A stretch of 64,000 nucleotides of DNA from Chrysophaeum taylorii (Eukaryota > Sar > Pelagophyceae > Pelagomonadales > Pelagomonadaceae). A model generated the notes under the pieces. It saw only the letters and a program-made list of their open reading frames with translations, had not been told where the DNA came from and searched no databases. Location of the stretch: assembly GCA_029834535.1 (NCBI GenBank), contig JAQMWT010000038.1, positions 1 through 64,000 on the forward strand. Direction: 5' to 3'. The translations under genes and the position numbers were made by a program. Positions 38,488-47,881 of the stretch are shown piece by piece (within the stretch, counting starts at the first letter, position 1; each line of letters begins with the position of its first letter).

Positions 38488-39612
38488 ATGGGCACGACGA
38501 CTCTGCAAAGACCGATCGGCGGCATCGCGCTTCCGGCGGCTATGGGCCATATCAGGAAGGACCGACCGACGTACGTTGGGCTCGTGAGGTCGCTCGAGGC
38601 CACCGGCATGCGCGGGCCCGGGCGGCAGTGGTACTTGCGGCTCGGGTTCGTAGATCTCGTAGTGTTGCCTATGGTGTGCGCGTTGTCGAGTGCTGCGCTC
38701 CGCGCGCTCGGGTTCGTGACCCTCGTTATCGTCGTGTATATCACGCAGATCGGGCAGACCGCGCTGAAGACGGTGTTCGCACGCCGCGTCGTCGAGGCAG
38801 GCGGGGTCGTAGACGCTTGCTCCGAGGTGCTCGGAGACGACGAGATCGAGCGCGCGATCAGACGCCGCCGCCGTCTCGGGCTGGCCATCGCTGTGCTTAC
38901 CATTGTGGGATTCGGGACCGTGGGCAGGTCGCGGTGGGGAACGCTGGACGACCGCGAGCGATGTATCGCGGTCGCGGGCGCTGCGAGCTTGGCTGGATAC
39001 CAGTACGCCAACATCGCACTTTGGGGCGGCGTCTTCGGGGTCGTGTCCGCCGGGCTCGTTGCTCGTGTAGACGCAGTGCGACGCGATTTCGAGGAGTGCT
39101 TTAAAAAACCCACGCGGGAGCTGTACGCTTCGTACGAGCGGGCGCATCGGGAATGCCTTCGCGCGAGCGAGGACTTCGCCGCCTTCTTTGTCGTCGCCGA
39201 GTTCGTGCTCGTGTTGCTCTTCATTCTCGGCATCTTCGCGACGATCCAGCAGGCCCACGTTGGTATTCTTGACTCAAGGACCGTGTTCGCCGCGGCGTCG
39301 ACCTGCGTCGTTTTTGGGCTCGGCGTCCAGGTCTTTTGTAACGTCGTCGCGGTGACGACGGCGGGGGAGAGGGTCCTCGAGGCCGCCAACCGGCTGGTGG
39401 TGCGGGTCGCCACAGGGGGTCGTTGCGACGTCGAGACGGGCGACGTGGCTCCCATCATGCACCTCCGGCAGCTCGTCGACGCGTGTCCCCTCTGCTTCGC
39501 GCCTTGCGGCTTCAAGGTCGAGGTCAAGGCGGGAATCTCCTTTCTCTACTTCCTCTTGTCGATCGCCACGACGGTGGTCGTCTATGTGCTCGGCTTCACC
39601 CCCGAAATGTAA
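38488..39612 (+). CDS. Seven-transmembrane protein, possibly gustatory-receptor-like
   Basis: The 374-residue protein has about seven hydrophobic helices: near 55-75, 75-95 (FVTLVIVVYITQIG), 130-147 (LGLAIAVLTIVGFGTVG), 160-190, 230-255 (VVAEFVLVLLFILGIFATI), 270-295 and 340-368 (VKAGISFLYFLLSIATTVVV). The long loops and the final helix after a conserved intracellular stretch (HLRQLVDACPLC) are reminiscent of the insect gustatory/odorant receptor superfamily, of which distant relatives occur in protists. The TYxxxxxQ motif is absent, so this is only a suggestion. No G-protein-receptor motif is seen. A truncated copy follows immediately. Confidence 0.6.
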   Translation: MGTTTLQRPIGGIALPAAMGHIRKDRPTYVGLVRSLEATGMRGPGRQWYLRLGFVDLVVLPMVCALSSAALRALGFVTLVIVVYITQIGQTALKTVFARRVVEAGGVVDACSEVLGDDEIERAIRRRRRLGLAIAVLTIVGFGTVGRSRWGTLDDRERCIAVAGAASLAGYQYANIALWGGVFGVVSAGLVARVDAVRRDFEECFKKPTRELYASYERAHRECLRASEDFAAFFVVAEFVLVLLFILGIFATIQQAHVGILDSRTVFAAASTCVVFGLGVQVFCNVVAVTTAGERVLEAANRLVVRVATGGRCDVETGDVAPIMHLRQLVDACPLCFAPCGFKVEVKAGISFLYFLLSIATTVVVYVLGFTPEM

Positions 39613-39825
39613 TTAGAAGCAGTTGTATTAACTCTAGGGATTATTGGTCTGTTGCTCGTGAAGTTGTTCGTGGAGAGAAGGAGACCAACCCTCGAACAAA
39701 CAAACATTGGTAGTTTTCCTCGAAAAAGCAAGTTTCTTTGATCACGCGAAAGAACTATAGTGTGGTCGACGAGATTCGAGCGAACTGGCTCCTAGATGGA
39801 GCGGTAAAGCTCGTTGGGGCTATAG

Positions 39826-40177
39826 GTGGTGCTGAGGCTAAGAGGTTTTTGGCCAGCCTCCGTTGATACGGCATCGTACGAGTGCGCGAACGCTGCCGTT
39901 TGGAGCAGCGTTATTGGCGTCGTCGCGCGGGCTCGTGGCTTACCTAGACTCGGACGTGACTTCGAGGGGGACGCGGGAGGTTTACGCCTCGCACGAGCGC
40001 GCGTTTTTGGCGCGCGCGAGGACTTCTCAAGGCCGCCGCCAAACCGGCTGGTCGTGGTCGTGCGTGCGGGTAATGATGAGGTGGCTCCCATCTCGCATCG
40101 CGGAGGTCAAGGCCGGGATCTCGTTTCTCTACTTCCTGGTGTCGATCGCGACGACGACGACGACGATAGTCGTCTAG
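39826..40177 (+). pseudogene. Truncated tandem copy of the 7TM gene
   Basis: Fragments in two frames match the upstream gene: YECANAAVWSSVIGVVA against its YQYANIALWGGVFGVVS, REVYASHERAFLARARTSQG against RELYASYERAHRECLRASED, and EVKAGISFLYFLVSIATTTT against EVKAGISFLYFLLSIATTVV. The N-terminal half and helix 6 are missing and a (GAC)n expansion lies near the end. It is clearly a dead tandem duplicate. Confidence 0.8.
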
Positions 40178-40267
40178 GTACGTACTCGGGTGGTGGTTGT
40201 TGAATGCAGACCTTCATAATCCTCCTAACTACTAATCGACAGATGTTTGTCTGTCTGTCTGTCTGTT

Positions 40268-40441
40268 TGTCTTTAAATGTCGACTGCTAAGAGGGGTGTG
40301 TCTGTGTCTTTAAATGTCGACTGCTAAGAGGGGGGTGTGTGTGGGGAGCATGAAGGATGTGGGTGGGTTTGTGGGGTGTGTGTGTGGCCCACTGTGGGGA
40401 GCATGAAGGATGTGGGTGGGTTTGTGGGGTATGAGGGATGT
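40268..40441 (-). repeat. About 105-base dispersed repeat, copy 3 (internally duplicated)
   Basis: This is the reverse complement of the repeat at 2612-2715 and 17618-17723. Both the CTTTAAATGTCGACTGCTAAG end and the GGAGCATGAAGGATGTGGG part occur twice here. The TCTCCGCCCGTCAGGC end is missing. Confidence 0.75.
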
Positions 40442-40498
40442 CTGTCTGTTTGTCCCCCGATTTAGGGTAAGGGATCAAGTAGGCGCGAGAGCCAGACA

Positions 40499-41090
40499 GT
40501 GATCCTCCAAGCCGTCTACGGCGACCTCGCAGACTGTTTCCACGACCCGCGGCGGCTCTTTCAGCGCGCCATTCTCACGCCCCGTCGAAACGATGTTGTC
40601 GATGCTGACAACGCGCGCATGACCGCGGCCTTTTTTTTCTCCCGGAGACGAGGCGTCGGAGTTCGGCTGACTAGGCTGGGTCGGAAGACGACGCCTCGCT
40701 CTTTACAGTCGAGTTTTCAACTCCCTGACAACCAACGGCATGCTGACTTTGATCGCGAGCTTAATGTCTTCGAAACCTCGACCCGTCGCACCACGGCCAC
40801 TGCAACGGTACCAGATACATGATCGATCGTGTCGTTGTCACCGAGGCTCCTCCAACCTGTATCCCGTAAGGCCCGCCGACGCCAAACGATCACCATGAGC
40901 CAGGGCCAGACGCCCCGCGAGGTCCGCGTCCTCTTGCCCACAAGCCCGTCTTCTGCCACGTCCAGCTCTACGTGGCTCTCTGTCGATCGGCATCCCCGAG
41001 GATATCCTCATCTGGGTCGACGACTCCACCCTACCCCACACGTGCTGCGCAATACCGATAAGCCCCCTCCCGGCGTCTACACGCGCACGG
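40499..41090 (+). pseudogene. Helitron/PIF1-like helicase C-terminal fragment, copy D
   Basis: On the plus strand a frame encodes DCFHDPRRLFQRAILTPRRN, followed in other frames by the motif VI-type piece (SQGQTPREVRVLLP) near 40900. It is the same ancestral segment as copies A-C and E, in opposite orientation. Confidence 0.7.
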
Positions 41091-41724
41091 TAGGTGAACT
41101 TACTGGGACCAGGTGAACTTACTGGGGTTTGAGATTGGGACTAGGTGAACTTAGTGACCAGGTGAACTTACTGAGACCAAGTGAACTTACAGGGGTTTTT
41201 AGAGTGAACGCAAAGGCGAGCGGCGTGTACGGATCAAAGCAGCTTAGATTGGCGGAGGTGAGAGCGACGAGCTCGAAGGAGAGTGGGGTGAGTGGACGTG
41301 AGCACGAGTGGGCTTACACCGAACTTACTGGGGTTAGAGATTGGGACTAGGTGAACTTACTGGGGCCAGGTGAACTTACTGGGGTTAGAGATTGGGACCA
41401 GGTGAACTTACTGGCGAACTTACTGGCCTGCACTTGTTCACCTAATCCCAGTAAGTTTCATGTAAGTTCACCTGGTCAGTAAGTTCACCTAGCTCACACC
41501 AACTCCTTTGAGCTCGTCGCTCTCGCCTCCGCCAATCTAAGCTAAGCTTTGATCCGCACGCGCCGCCAACCTTTGAGTTTACTCTAAAAACCCTTTACTC
41601 TAAAACAAACCCCCAGTATGTTCGCACTTGGTCCCAGTAAGTTCACCTGGTCACTCAGTTCACCTAGTCCCAATCTCAAACCCCAGTAAGTCCAAGTGGT
41701 CCCAGTAAGTTCACCTATAGTGCG

Positions 41725-42305
41725 CGTCTAGACGCCGGGAGGGGGCTTATCGGTATTGCGCAGCACGTGTGGGGTAGGGTGGAGTCGTCGACTCAGAAGA
41801 GGATATCCTCGGGGTTGCCGATCGACAGAGAGCCACGTAGAGCTGGACGTGGCAGAAGACGGGCTTGGGCAAGAGGACGCCGACCTCGCGGGGCGTCTGG
41901 CCCTGGCTCTTGTTGATCGTTTGGCGTAGGCGGGCCTTACGGGATACAGGTTGGAGGAGCCTCGGTGACAACGACACGATCGATCATGTATCTGGTACCG
42001 TTGCGGTGGCCGTGCGACGGGTCGAAGACATTAAGCTCGCGATCAAAGTCAGCATGCCGTTGGTTGTCAGGGAGTTGAAAACTCTACTGTAAAGAGCGAG
42101 GCGTCGTCTTCCGACCCATCCTAGTCAGCCGAAAAGAACTCCGACGCCTCGTCTCCGGGAAAAAAAGGCCGCGGTCATGCGCGCGTTGTCAGCATCGACA
42201 ACATCGTTTCGACGGGGCGTGAGAATGGCGCGCTGAAAGAGCCGCCGCGGGTCGTGGAAATAGTCTGCGAGGTCGCCGTAGACGGCTTGGAGGATCACTG
42301 TCTGG
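41725..42305 (-). pseudogene. Helitron/PIF1-like helicase C-terminal fragment, copy E
   Basis: The frame at 41747-41977 reads INKSQGQTPREVGVLLPKPV, helicase motif VI. The RAILTP-type piece follows toward 42300 in a broken frame. Very close to copy B at 903-1500. Confidence 0.72.
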
Positions 42306-42489
42306 CTCTCGCGCCTACCTGATCCTTACTCTCGCGCCTACATGATCCTTACCCTAAATCGAGGGACAAACAAACAGACAAACAGACAAACAGACAGACA
42401 GACAAACATCTGTCGATTAGTAGTTAGGACTTACTGGGGTTAGAGATAGGTGAACTTACTGGCCTGCACTTGTTAATTATAAAACACAC

Positions 42490-44238
42490 TTAAGCGAGGC
42501 TGAAGGAAATGCCGTTGAGTAGGACGAAGGAGCCGACGATTTGCGTGGTGCGAATGGCGAGGCCGGTGGGGAGGAAGAGGGTTAGGAGGTTTGCGACGAG
42601 TTTGGTGGCGACCCTATCGGCGGGGAGGGTCGCGGGGAGCCTGGTGGCGCGGGTTTTGTCGACGAGGCTGGCCCAGTGGTCGCGGTAGGAGGTTTCGGGG
42701 TGGAGCATTTTGAGCGTGGAGAGATTGTGGGGGACGTGGGAGAGGTATCCGGCGACGATGCCAGCGACGATCGATCCAATCGCATTGCGAGCGAGTTTCG
42801 AGGACGCGACGCTCTTCGGAACGGCCTCTTCGCAGTAGTCTGCTAGATTGTTGAGGCCGAGGCCGAAGAGGACCTCGCGGCCGCAACGAGGATAAATACC
42901 CCTCGAGGCGCGGATCCAGAGGGGTTCGGGGTTGGCGTGGCCCGCGTTGCAGGCCTCGAGCACCGAGGAAACGGGCGTCATGAGCACGCCGGGCAAGAGC
43001 GCCGGCACGGCGCGCCACGCTCTCGAGTTAGCGTCGGCGCCGCCGATCCCGTCGTCGAGCCACTGCCGCAGAAACTTGAAGCCGTTGATGTACGCAACGC
43101 GCGTCGGGATCTGGACGTGCATGTTGGGAAAGAGGGTCGCGGCGCTGGTCCCCGCCGACAAGCTCGAGTTGAGGAAGGTGTTGAGCATGGCCCGATAGTA
43201 AGACTCGAACGCGGCCGCGACCGAGACGGCAGCTACGTTGACGCGCTGGGGGGGTTGGTCGAAGAGCGGGGTCGGGGCGTAGGACTCGGACATCCGAAAC
43301 ACCTCGGCACACAGCCCCTTGGCGACGTCGATAGAGAGCGCGCCGTCGCTGCGAATCGCCGCTTCGAGCTCGCGACTCGGAAGGCGCCACGCCACCCCGT
43401 AGGTCTCCGCTTTCGTCGTCGCGAACGCGGGCTGCTCGCCGAGGCAGTGGAGGGTCCCGAAGCTGTTGACGCGGCCGCTCGATCGCAGGGACCCGAGCCG
43501 CGACATCTCGCACGCTTCCTTCACGATTTGGGCGAGCTTGGCGGCGCCGACGGAATCGATTTGGACGCCTTCGGATTCGACGCGAAAACTCGTGGCCGCC
43601 CGCAGTCGCCCTTCGCTCAGAGGACAGGTAGCGTGCGCCGACACGATTTTCACCCCGGCGGAGAACAGGGCCCGCGACATCGAGCTCAACAGCCCGTCCA
43701 CGTCGGGACCGTCGACGCTCAGTATAGCGCCGCCGTCCTCGACTCGACACGTCACGCGGTACGCCTCCGCGTCGCCCATGCCCCCCGGCCCCTCGTTCAC
43801 CGTCCGCACGCGCTCCCCCTCTCGCTGCCGCCGCACTTTCCCCCGCGTCACGACGTACATCGCATCCTGCGGGGCGCCCTGCGGCGCGCCAAGCTGTTCG
43901 CCCGGCCGGAACTCGATTCTTTCCATCGACTTGGCGATCCGCGACAACCGCGCCACCGGCACATGCTGGAACAGGCACGTCCGTTGCAAAGCGGCCACGC
44001 GCTCATCATCATCCATCTCTCCTTCGGCAAGTTCAGCTCCGATTGACTCCGAACCGTCAACGGAGTCCCAACGGCAACCCTGATAGGGTCCCCTTCCTGC
44101 AATAATAATCCGACTCGATCCGACTGGGGATCTGACGACTTTTTCGGCGGGGTAGCCGCCGCCGCCGCCGCCGCCGCCGAATGCTTTTCTTTCTCCGACG
44201 ACGGCTGGCCGATAATCAACATCATCATCACTCAGCAC
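42490..44238 (-). CDS. Cyclic-nucleotide-binding domain split by an ACT domain, fused to a carrier-like region
   Basis: The frame gives 582 residues. Met75 (44016) is an alternative start that avoids the Gly-rich leader and the 7-base overlap with the upstream gene. Residues about 84-150 look like the first half of a cNMP-binding domain (LFQHVPVARLSRIAKSMERI, MYVVTRGKVRR). Residues about 165-240 look like an ACT ligand-binding domain (AILSVDGPDVDGLLSSMSRA, LFSAGVKIVSAHATC). Residues about 256-300 resume the cNMP fold (FGTLHCLGEQPAFATTKAET, then WRLPSRELEAAI). Residues about 335-582 resemble mitochondrial-carrier repeats, with P-x-S-x-x-x-E (TPVSSVLEACN), YPRCGREVLFGLG and SHVPHNLSTLKML. The phosphate-cassette Arg is not obvious. 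I infer a ligand-regulated membrane transporter. Confidence 0.65.
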   Translation of the reverse strand: MLSDDDVDYRPAVVGERKAFGGGGGGGGYPAEKVVRSPVGSSRIIIAGRGPYQGCRWDSVDGSESIGAELAEGEMDDDERVAALQRTCLFQHVPVARLSRIAKSMERIEFRPGEQLGAPQGAPQDAMYVVTRGKVRRQREGERVRTVNEGPGGMGDAEAYRVTCRVEDGGAILSVDGPDVDGLLSSMSRALFSAGVKIVSAHATCPLSEGRLRAATSFRVESEGVQIDSVGAAKLAQIVKEACEMSRLGSLRSSGRVNSFGTLHCLGEQPAFATTKAETYGVAWRLPSRELEAAIRSDGALSIDVAKGLCAEVFRMSESYAPTPLFDQPPQRVNVAAVSVAAAFESYYRAMLNTFLNSSLSAGTSAATLFPNMHVQIPTRVAYINGFKFLRQWLDDGIGGADANSRAWRAVPALLPGVLMTPVSSVLEACNAGHANPEPLWIRASRGIYPRCGREVLFGLGLNNLADYCEEAVPKSVASSKLARNAIGSIVAGIVAGYLSHVPHNLSTLKMLHPETSYRDHWASLVDKTRATRLPATLPADRVATKLVANLLTLFLPTGLAIRTTQIVGSFVLLNGISFSLA

Positions 44239-47200
44239 AATGCGGTCGACAGGCTGCTGCTATTGCTCGGAGGAGTCGGTGTCGGTTGCAAACCCCAGGG
44301 GGCGAGAGACGGGGACCGCGCCTGCAGGTTACGAGCTTTGGGTGGGAGGTGGCAATGGAGAGAATTTTTGGGTGCGCTCGACGACATCTGTGGGGACGTC
44401 GATGCGGCCACCAGCAGCGCATCGGTGGGAGGTTGCTGCTGCTGCTGCTTTCCGTCGTCGTCGTCGTCGTCGATCAAAGATGATGCTGGAACCGGTGGTG
44501 ACGTCCCTGCTGGCGGTATTGCCAGTGCGGTAAGCGGCTTTGATGACGGCTCTGTGGCAATGTCTTCTGAGGAATCAATGATATGGTCTTGCAACCCTGG
44601 CTGTTTGGCGGCCGCCGGCTGCGCGTCGTCTCTCGTTGAACAATCACAACCAGGCTTCTGCTCAGAGTCGACCAACCCCGCGAGGGAACCAGCGGGCAGC
44701 TGTTCAATTTGCGGAAACATATTTTGGCCAGTAGGGTTGGTCGTCGCGGCCTTTCCTCGCGGTTTCGCATAGTCTCTGAAGCTCGCGATTCTTCGAGGAG
44801 GTAAGGGAGTCGCGGGCGCTGTTGGAGCAGCTTGCAACAATAACCGAGTTGCCGGCTGCTTTGGAACTGTTGGAACAGAACAACGGCTAGCCATCAGTCG
44901 TGGTGACGACAGTACGCGCTCCTCGGTCGGCATCGAGAAAAACTCCGCGGGATAGAAAGCGATGGGAGTTGCGCATTCAGGCGGCGGTGCTGCTCTTGTT
45001 TGAAGCGCGGGTGATTCCACAGGCTGCTGGAAAGGCTCCTCCCTGGCGCTATCTCTTGGTGCCACCAATGGCAGGCGAGCCAGCCGTTTCGACGGAGCTG
45101 GCTCCTGCTCGAAGCTGGTAGAAGACGACACGGGACGAGGAGAACGAGGGCGAGACACAGGGATCGAACGAGCGAGCGGCGTGGGTTGCGGTGCTCCCGG
45201 TAACACTCGCGCCTGCTCTATAGTCAGGCCGTCGGAAACTCCTGGCAATATTGGAGTCGTCATCTCTCGCTGCCCGCAACTGGCGAGTGATGGACCAATA
45301 GAAAGAACGACGTCCGCGGGCTCCGTCGGCCGTCTTTCCCGTATCGACAGCGCTTGCTTTTCGGCGCGGTCTCTCGATGTGTGATGAGGCAGCCGCACCG
45401 AACGAGTTGTTGCCTTCGGTTGACGACCAGACGATTCCCGAGGTTGCCCTCCAGGAGGGCGCACGTTGGTCTTACGTGCGGGCGCTGTTGGAGCAGCTTG
45501 CAACAATAACCGAGTTGCCGGCTGCTTTGGAACTGTTGGAACAGAACAACGGCTAGCCATCAGTCGTGGTGACGACAGTACGCGCTCCTCGGTCGGCATC
45601 GAGAAAAACTCCGCGGGATAGAAAGCGATGGGAGTTGCGCATTCAGGCGGCGGTGCTGCTCTTGTTTGTAGCGCGGGTGATTCCACAGGCTGCTGGAAAG
45701 GCTCCTCCCTGGCGCTATCTCTTGGTGCCACCAATGGCAGGCGAGCCAGCCGTTTCGACGGAGCTGGCTCCTGCTCGAAGCTGGTAGAAGACGACACCGG
45801 ACGAGGAGAACGAGGGCGAGACACAGGGATCGAACGAGCGAGCGGCGTGGGTTGCGGTGCTCCCGGTAACACTCGCGCCTGCTCTATCGTCAGGCCGTCG
45901 GAAACTCCTGGCAATATTGGAGTCGTCATCTCTCGCTGCCCGCAACTGGCGAGTGATGGACCAATAGAAAGAACGACGTCCGCGGGCTCCGTCGGCCGTC
46001 TTTCCCGTATCGACAGCGCTTGCTTTTCGGCGCGGTCTCTCGATGTATGATGAGGCAGCCGCACCGAACGAGTTGTTGCCTTCGGTTGACGACCAGACGA
46101 TTCCCGAGGCTGCTGCCCTTGGGATATCGAAGGAGAAGAAGAAGGAACGCAAATCAACGCAGCAGCTGCGGGTAGCTCGGACATCAAACTCGGCGGGTGC
46201 AGAAGCTCTCTCGAGGGAGGGTCAGCAACGACCATAGGTTGCAGAGAGCTTGCACTGTTCGATGATGATGATGATGATGAGTCTACAGGAGAGGGTCGAG
46301 CGCTCATCATCTGTGCTTTCGGGAGCGAGCTCCGCAACGTGGCTTCGTCTGCTGACGACGACGCGCGGAACGAGGTGTCGTCGGGCGTTGTTGACGGCGG
46401 TGATTTCCGAGAATTTACTGGCCGCTTGGAAGAGGCTCCCGGCGAAGAACGAGCAGCAGCGACAGTCGTCCGCGCGGGCAGTATTCGTCGTCGCGACGGT
46501 CCGCGCAGCGCATTCCACCGCATTATAGCCCGCGCGACACTGTCCGGCGACGATTCCTTCTCCGTTGGCGGCGGCGGCGCCGCAGTAATGGGTGTCGCGT
46601 CAAAATTTCGTGCGAATGCCTCCTCTTTCAGCGCGCTATTTTGACCTTGGCTGTCCGAAATCGAAGGACGCGCTTCCATCGAAAGCATCTCGGAGTTCGG
46701 AGACTTGCGAGAGACGAGCGTCGTGCTTTCGGAGTGCGGGGAATCAGAGCGTCGCGGTGTCGAAAACTGTCCGTTTGAAAGATGTTCGTTAGCTGCCGAT
46801 GACGCTGGAGGACCCGAATCTGGTGATGGTTTACTCGTCGGCTGCCCGTCCGCGGAGCTCGAAGATTCGGCGATCGCAAACGGTGCTGCTGCTGCTGCTT
46901 CTGACGGCGACGCGCTCTGCACTTGGACAACCGGAGGAGTGCAGATCGTCCCGTCAGCCGTATCCATCGAGTTTGGCCGGCGCGAGGCAGGAGAGTGGCG
47001 AGAAAAGAGAGTCGCGGGCTTGATTCTCCGAGCCAGCCGTGGTTTGCGAGGATGCTCGCCGCTCGACTTTTGCCGCGCACCCTGATCGCTGGGGGAGCGA
47101 AAACCGGATCTCGCCAGAGATCGTCCCGGCTGCTGCTCGGGAGACGAATCTCCGTCTTCCAGTCTGCTTCGAGGAGAATCGTCATGTTGGACCAGCTGCG

Positions 47201-47582
47201 CAGTCGTCGGCCGCGAGAACGATCCGCCCATCTTCCAGAGATCAACTTCGATATCTTCGACGTCCGGATCGCGCCTCGAGAATGATCCGCCCATGTTCCA
47301 GAGATCTACTTCGACATCCTCAACATCAACCTCGTCGCTGTCCCAGGCGTCCCGTGCCAGCTCGGCCGTAAGGAGCGCGTCGAAGACGACCGAAGAAGAC
47401 TCATGGACAGGCCTTAAAGTCTCAGGAGACCCGAGAGCACGACGCAGCACCGACGACCTGAAATGCTCGGGCCCGATCGCCTCGAGGTCATCGCCGTCGT
47501 TGAAGCTCGAGGCGCGCGAGGAGTCCGACCATGCTGAGTCGTCGGAGGAGGACATGTCGTCGGGCTTGTGGCAGAGTGTCAA
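44232..47582 (-). CDS. Long disordered Ser/Pro-rich protein with a recent internal duplication
   Basis: The single frame of 1,116 codons (Met10 is an alternative start) encodes low-complexity Ser/Pro/Arg-rich sequence with no recognised domain. Near the N-terminus a unit of about 22 residues with core VDLWNMGGSFSR occurs twice (DVEDVEVDLWNMGGSF, then DVEDIEVDLWKMGGSF). In the C-terminal half a 222-residue segment, starting near GQPRESSGRQPKATTRSV and including PAEFFSMPTEERVLSSPRLM, is present twice almost identically. The frame stays open through the duplication, which supports it being translated. Possible scaffold or regulatory protein; role unknown. Confidence 0.6.
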   Translation of the reverse strand: MTLCHKPDDMSSSDDSAWSDSSRASSFNDGDDLEAIGPEHFRSSVLRRALGSPETLRPVHESSSVVFDALLTAELARDAWDSDEVDVEDVEVDLWNMGGSFSRRDPDVEDIEVDLWKMGGSFSRPTTAQLVQHDDSPRSRLEDGDSSPEQQPGRSLARSGFRSPSDQGARQKSSGEHPRKPRLARRIKPATLFSRHSPASRRPNSMDTADGTICTPPVVQVQSASPSEAAAAAPFAIAESSSSADGQPTSKPSPDSGPPASSAANEHLSNGQFSTPRRSDSPHSESTTLVSRKSPNSEMLSMEARPSISDSQGQNSALKEEAFARNFDATPITAAPPPPTEKESSPDSVARAIMRWNALRGPSRRRILPARTTVAAARSSPGASSKRPVNSRKSPPSTTPDDTSFRASSSADEATLRSSLPKAQMMSARPSPVDSSSSSSSNSASSLQPMVVADPPSRELLHPPSLMSELPAAAALICVPSSSPSISQGQQPRESSGRQPKATTRSVRLPHHTSRDRAEKQALSIRERRPTEPADVVLSIGPSLASCGQREMTTPILPGVSDGLTIEQARVLPGAPQPTPLARSIPVSRPRSPRPVSSSTSFEQEPAPSKRLARLPLVAPRDSAREEPFQQPVESPALQTRAAPPPECATPIAFYPAEFFSMPTEERVLSSPRLMASRCSVPTVPKQPATRLLLQAAPTAPARKTNVRPPGGQPRESSGRQPKATTRSVRLPHHTSRDRAEKQALSIRERRPTEPADVVLSIGPSLASCGQREMTTPILPGVSDGLTIEQARVLPGAPQPTPLARSIPVSRPRSPRPVSSSTSFEQEPAPSKRLARLPLVAPRDSAREEPFQQPVESPALQTRAAPPPECATPIAFYPAEFFSMPTEERVLSSPRLMASRCSVPTVPKQPATRLLLQAAPTAPATPLPPRRIASFRDYAKPRGKAATTNPTGQNMFPQIEQLPAGSLAGLVDSEQKPGCDCSTRDDAQPAAAKQPGLQDHIIDSSEDIATEPSSKPLTALAIPPAGTSPPVPASSLIDDDDDDGKQQQQQPPTDALLVAASTSPQMSSSAPKNSLHCHLPPKARNLQARSPSLAPWGLQPTPTPPSNSSSLSTALC
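44816..45446. repeat. 666-base-period tandem duplication, unit 1
   Basis: Matches 45482-46112 almost base for base (offset 666, an exact multiple of three). Only a handful of substitutions are visible (for example GTTTGAAGC against GTTTGTAGC). The units diverge after CAGACGATTCCCGAGG. Confidence 0.9.
45482..46112. repeat. 666-base-period tandem duplication, unit 2
   Basis: Second copy of 44816-45446. It lies inside the coding frame of the disordered protein and preserves the frame. Confidence 0.9.
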
Positions 47583-47881
47583 TCCTTACCCCAGGTGGGA
47601 AGAATTTTGTTTGTGGGTTGACTTCGACGAGGACCAGCCAGCCGCCTTTGGGTGCCGTGCCTAAGCATCATCTGCCTGCTCAAGGTCCTCCCTCCTCCGC
47701 GGCACGTAGACGACGTCGTCGACTCTGACGGTTTGCCAAGGCATAAGGAAACAACAACTCTCGGACGCGGATAGTATCCGCATCCGACCCGCGAATTTTT
47801 TTGACCGTCCGTGGACCTGCGGACACCCTGCGGACACGGATTGCCAGCAGACGTAGACGCCAGCGGTCTGGGAGCGTCGCG

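Larger units (their letters stand above)
40218..42430. repeat. Large inverted repeat of the helicase-derived unit
   Basis: The left arm (about 40224-41095) and right arm (about 41720-42427) are copies of the same unit in opposite orientation. Both outer ends carry the CTGTCGATTAGTAGTTAGG block and a CAGA microsatellite. The roughly 630-base centre consists of the CAGTAAGTTCACC motif array, itself switching orientation. The components are those of 1-2770. Confidence 0.8.
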
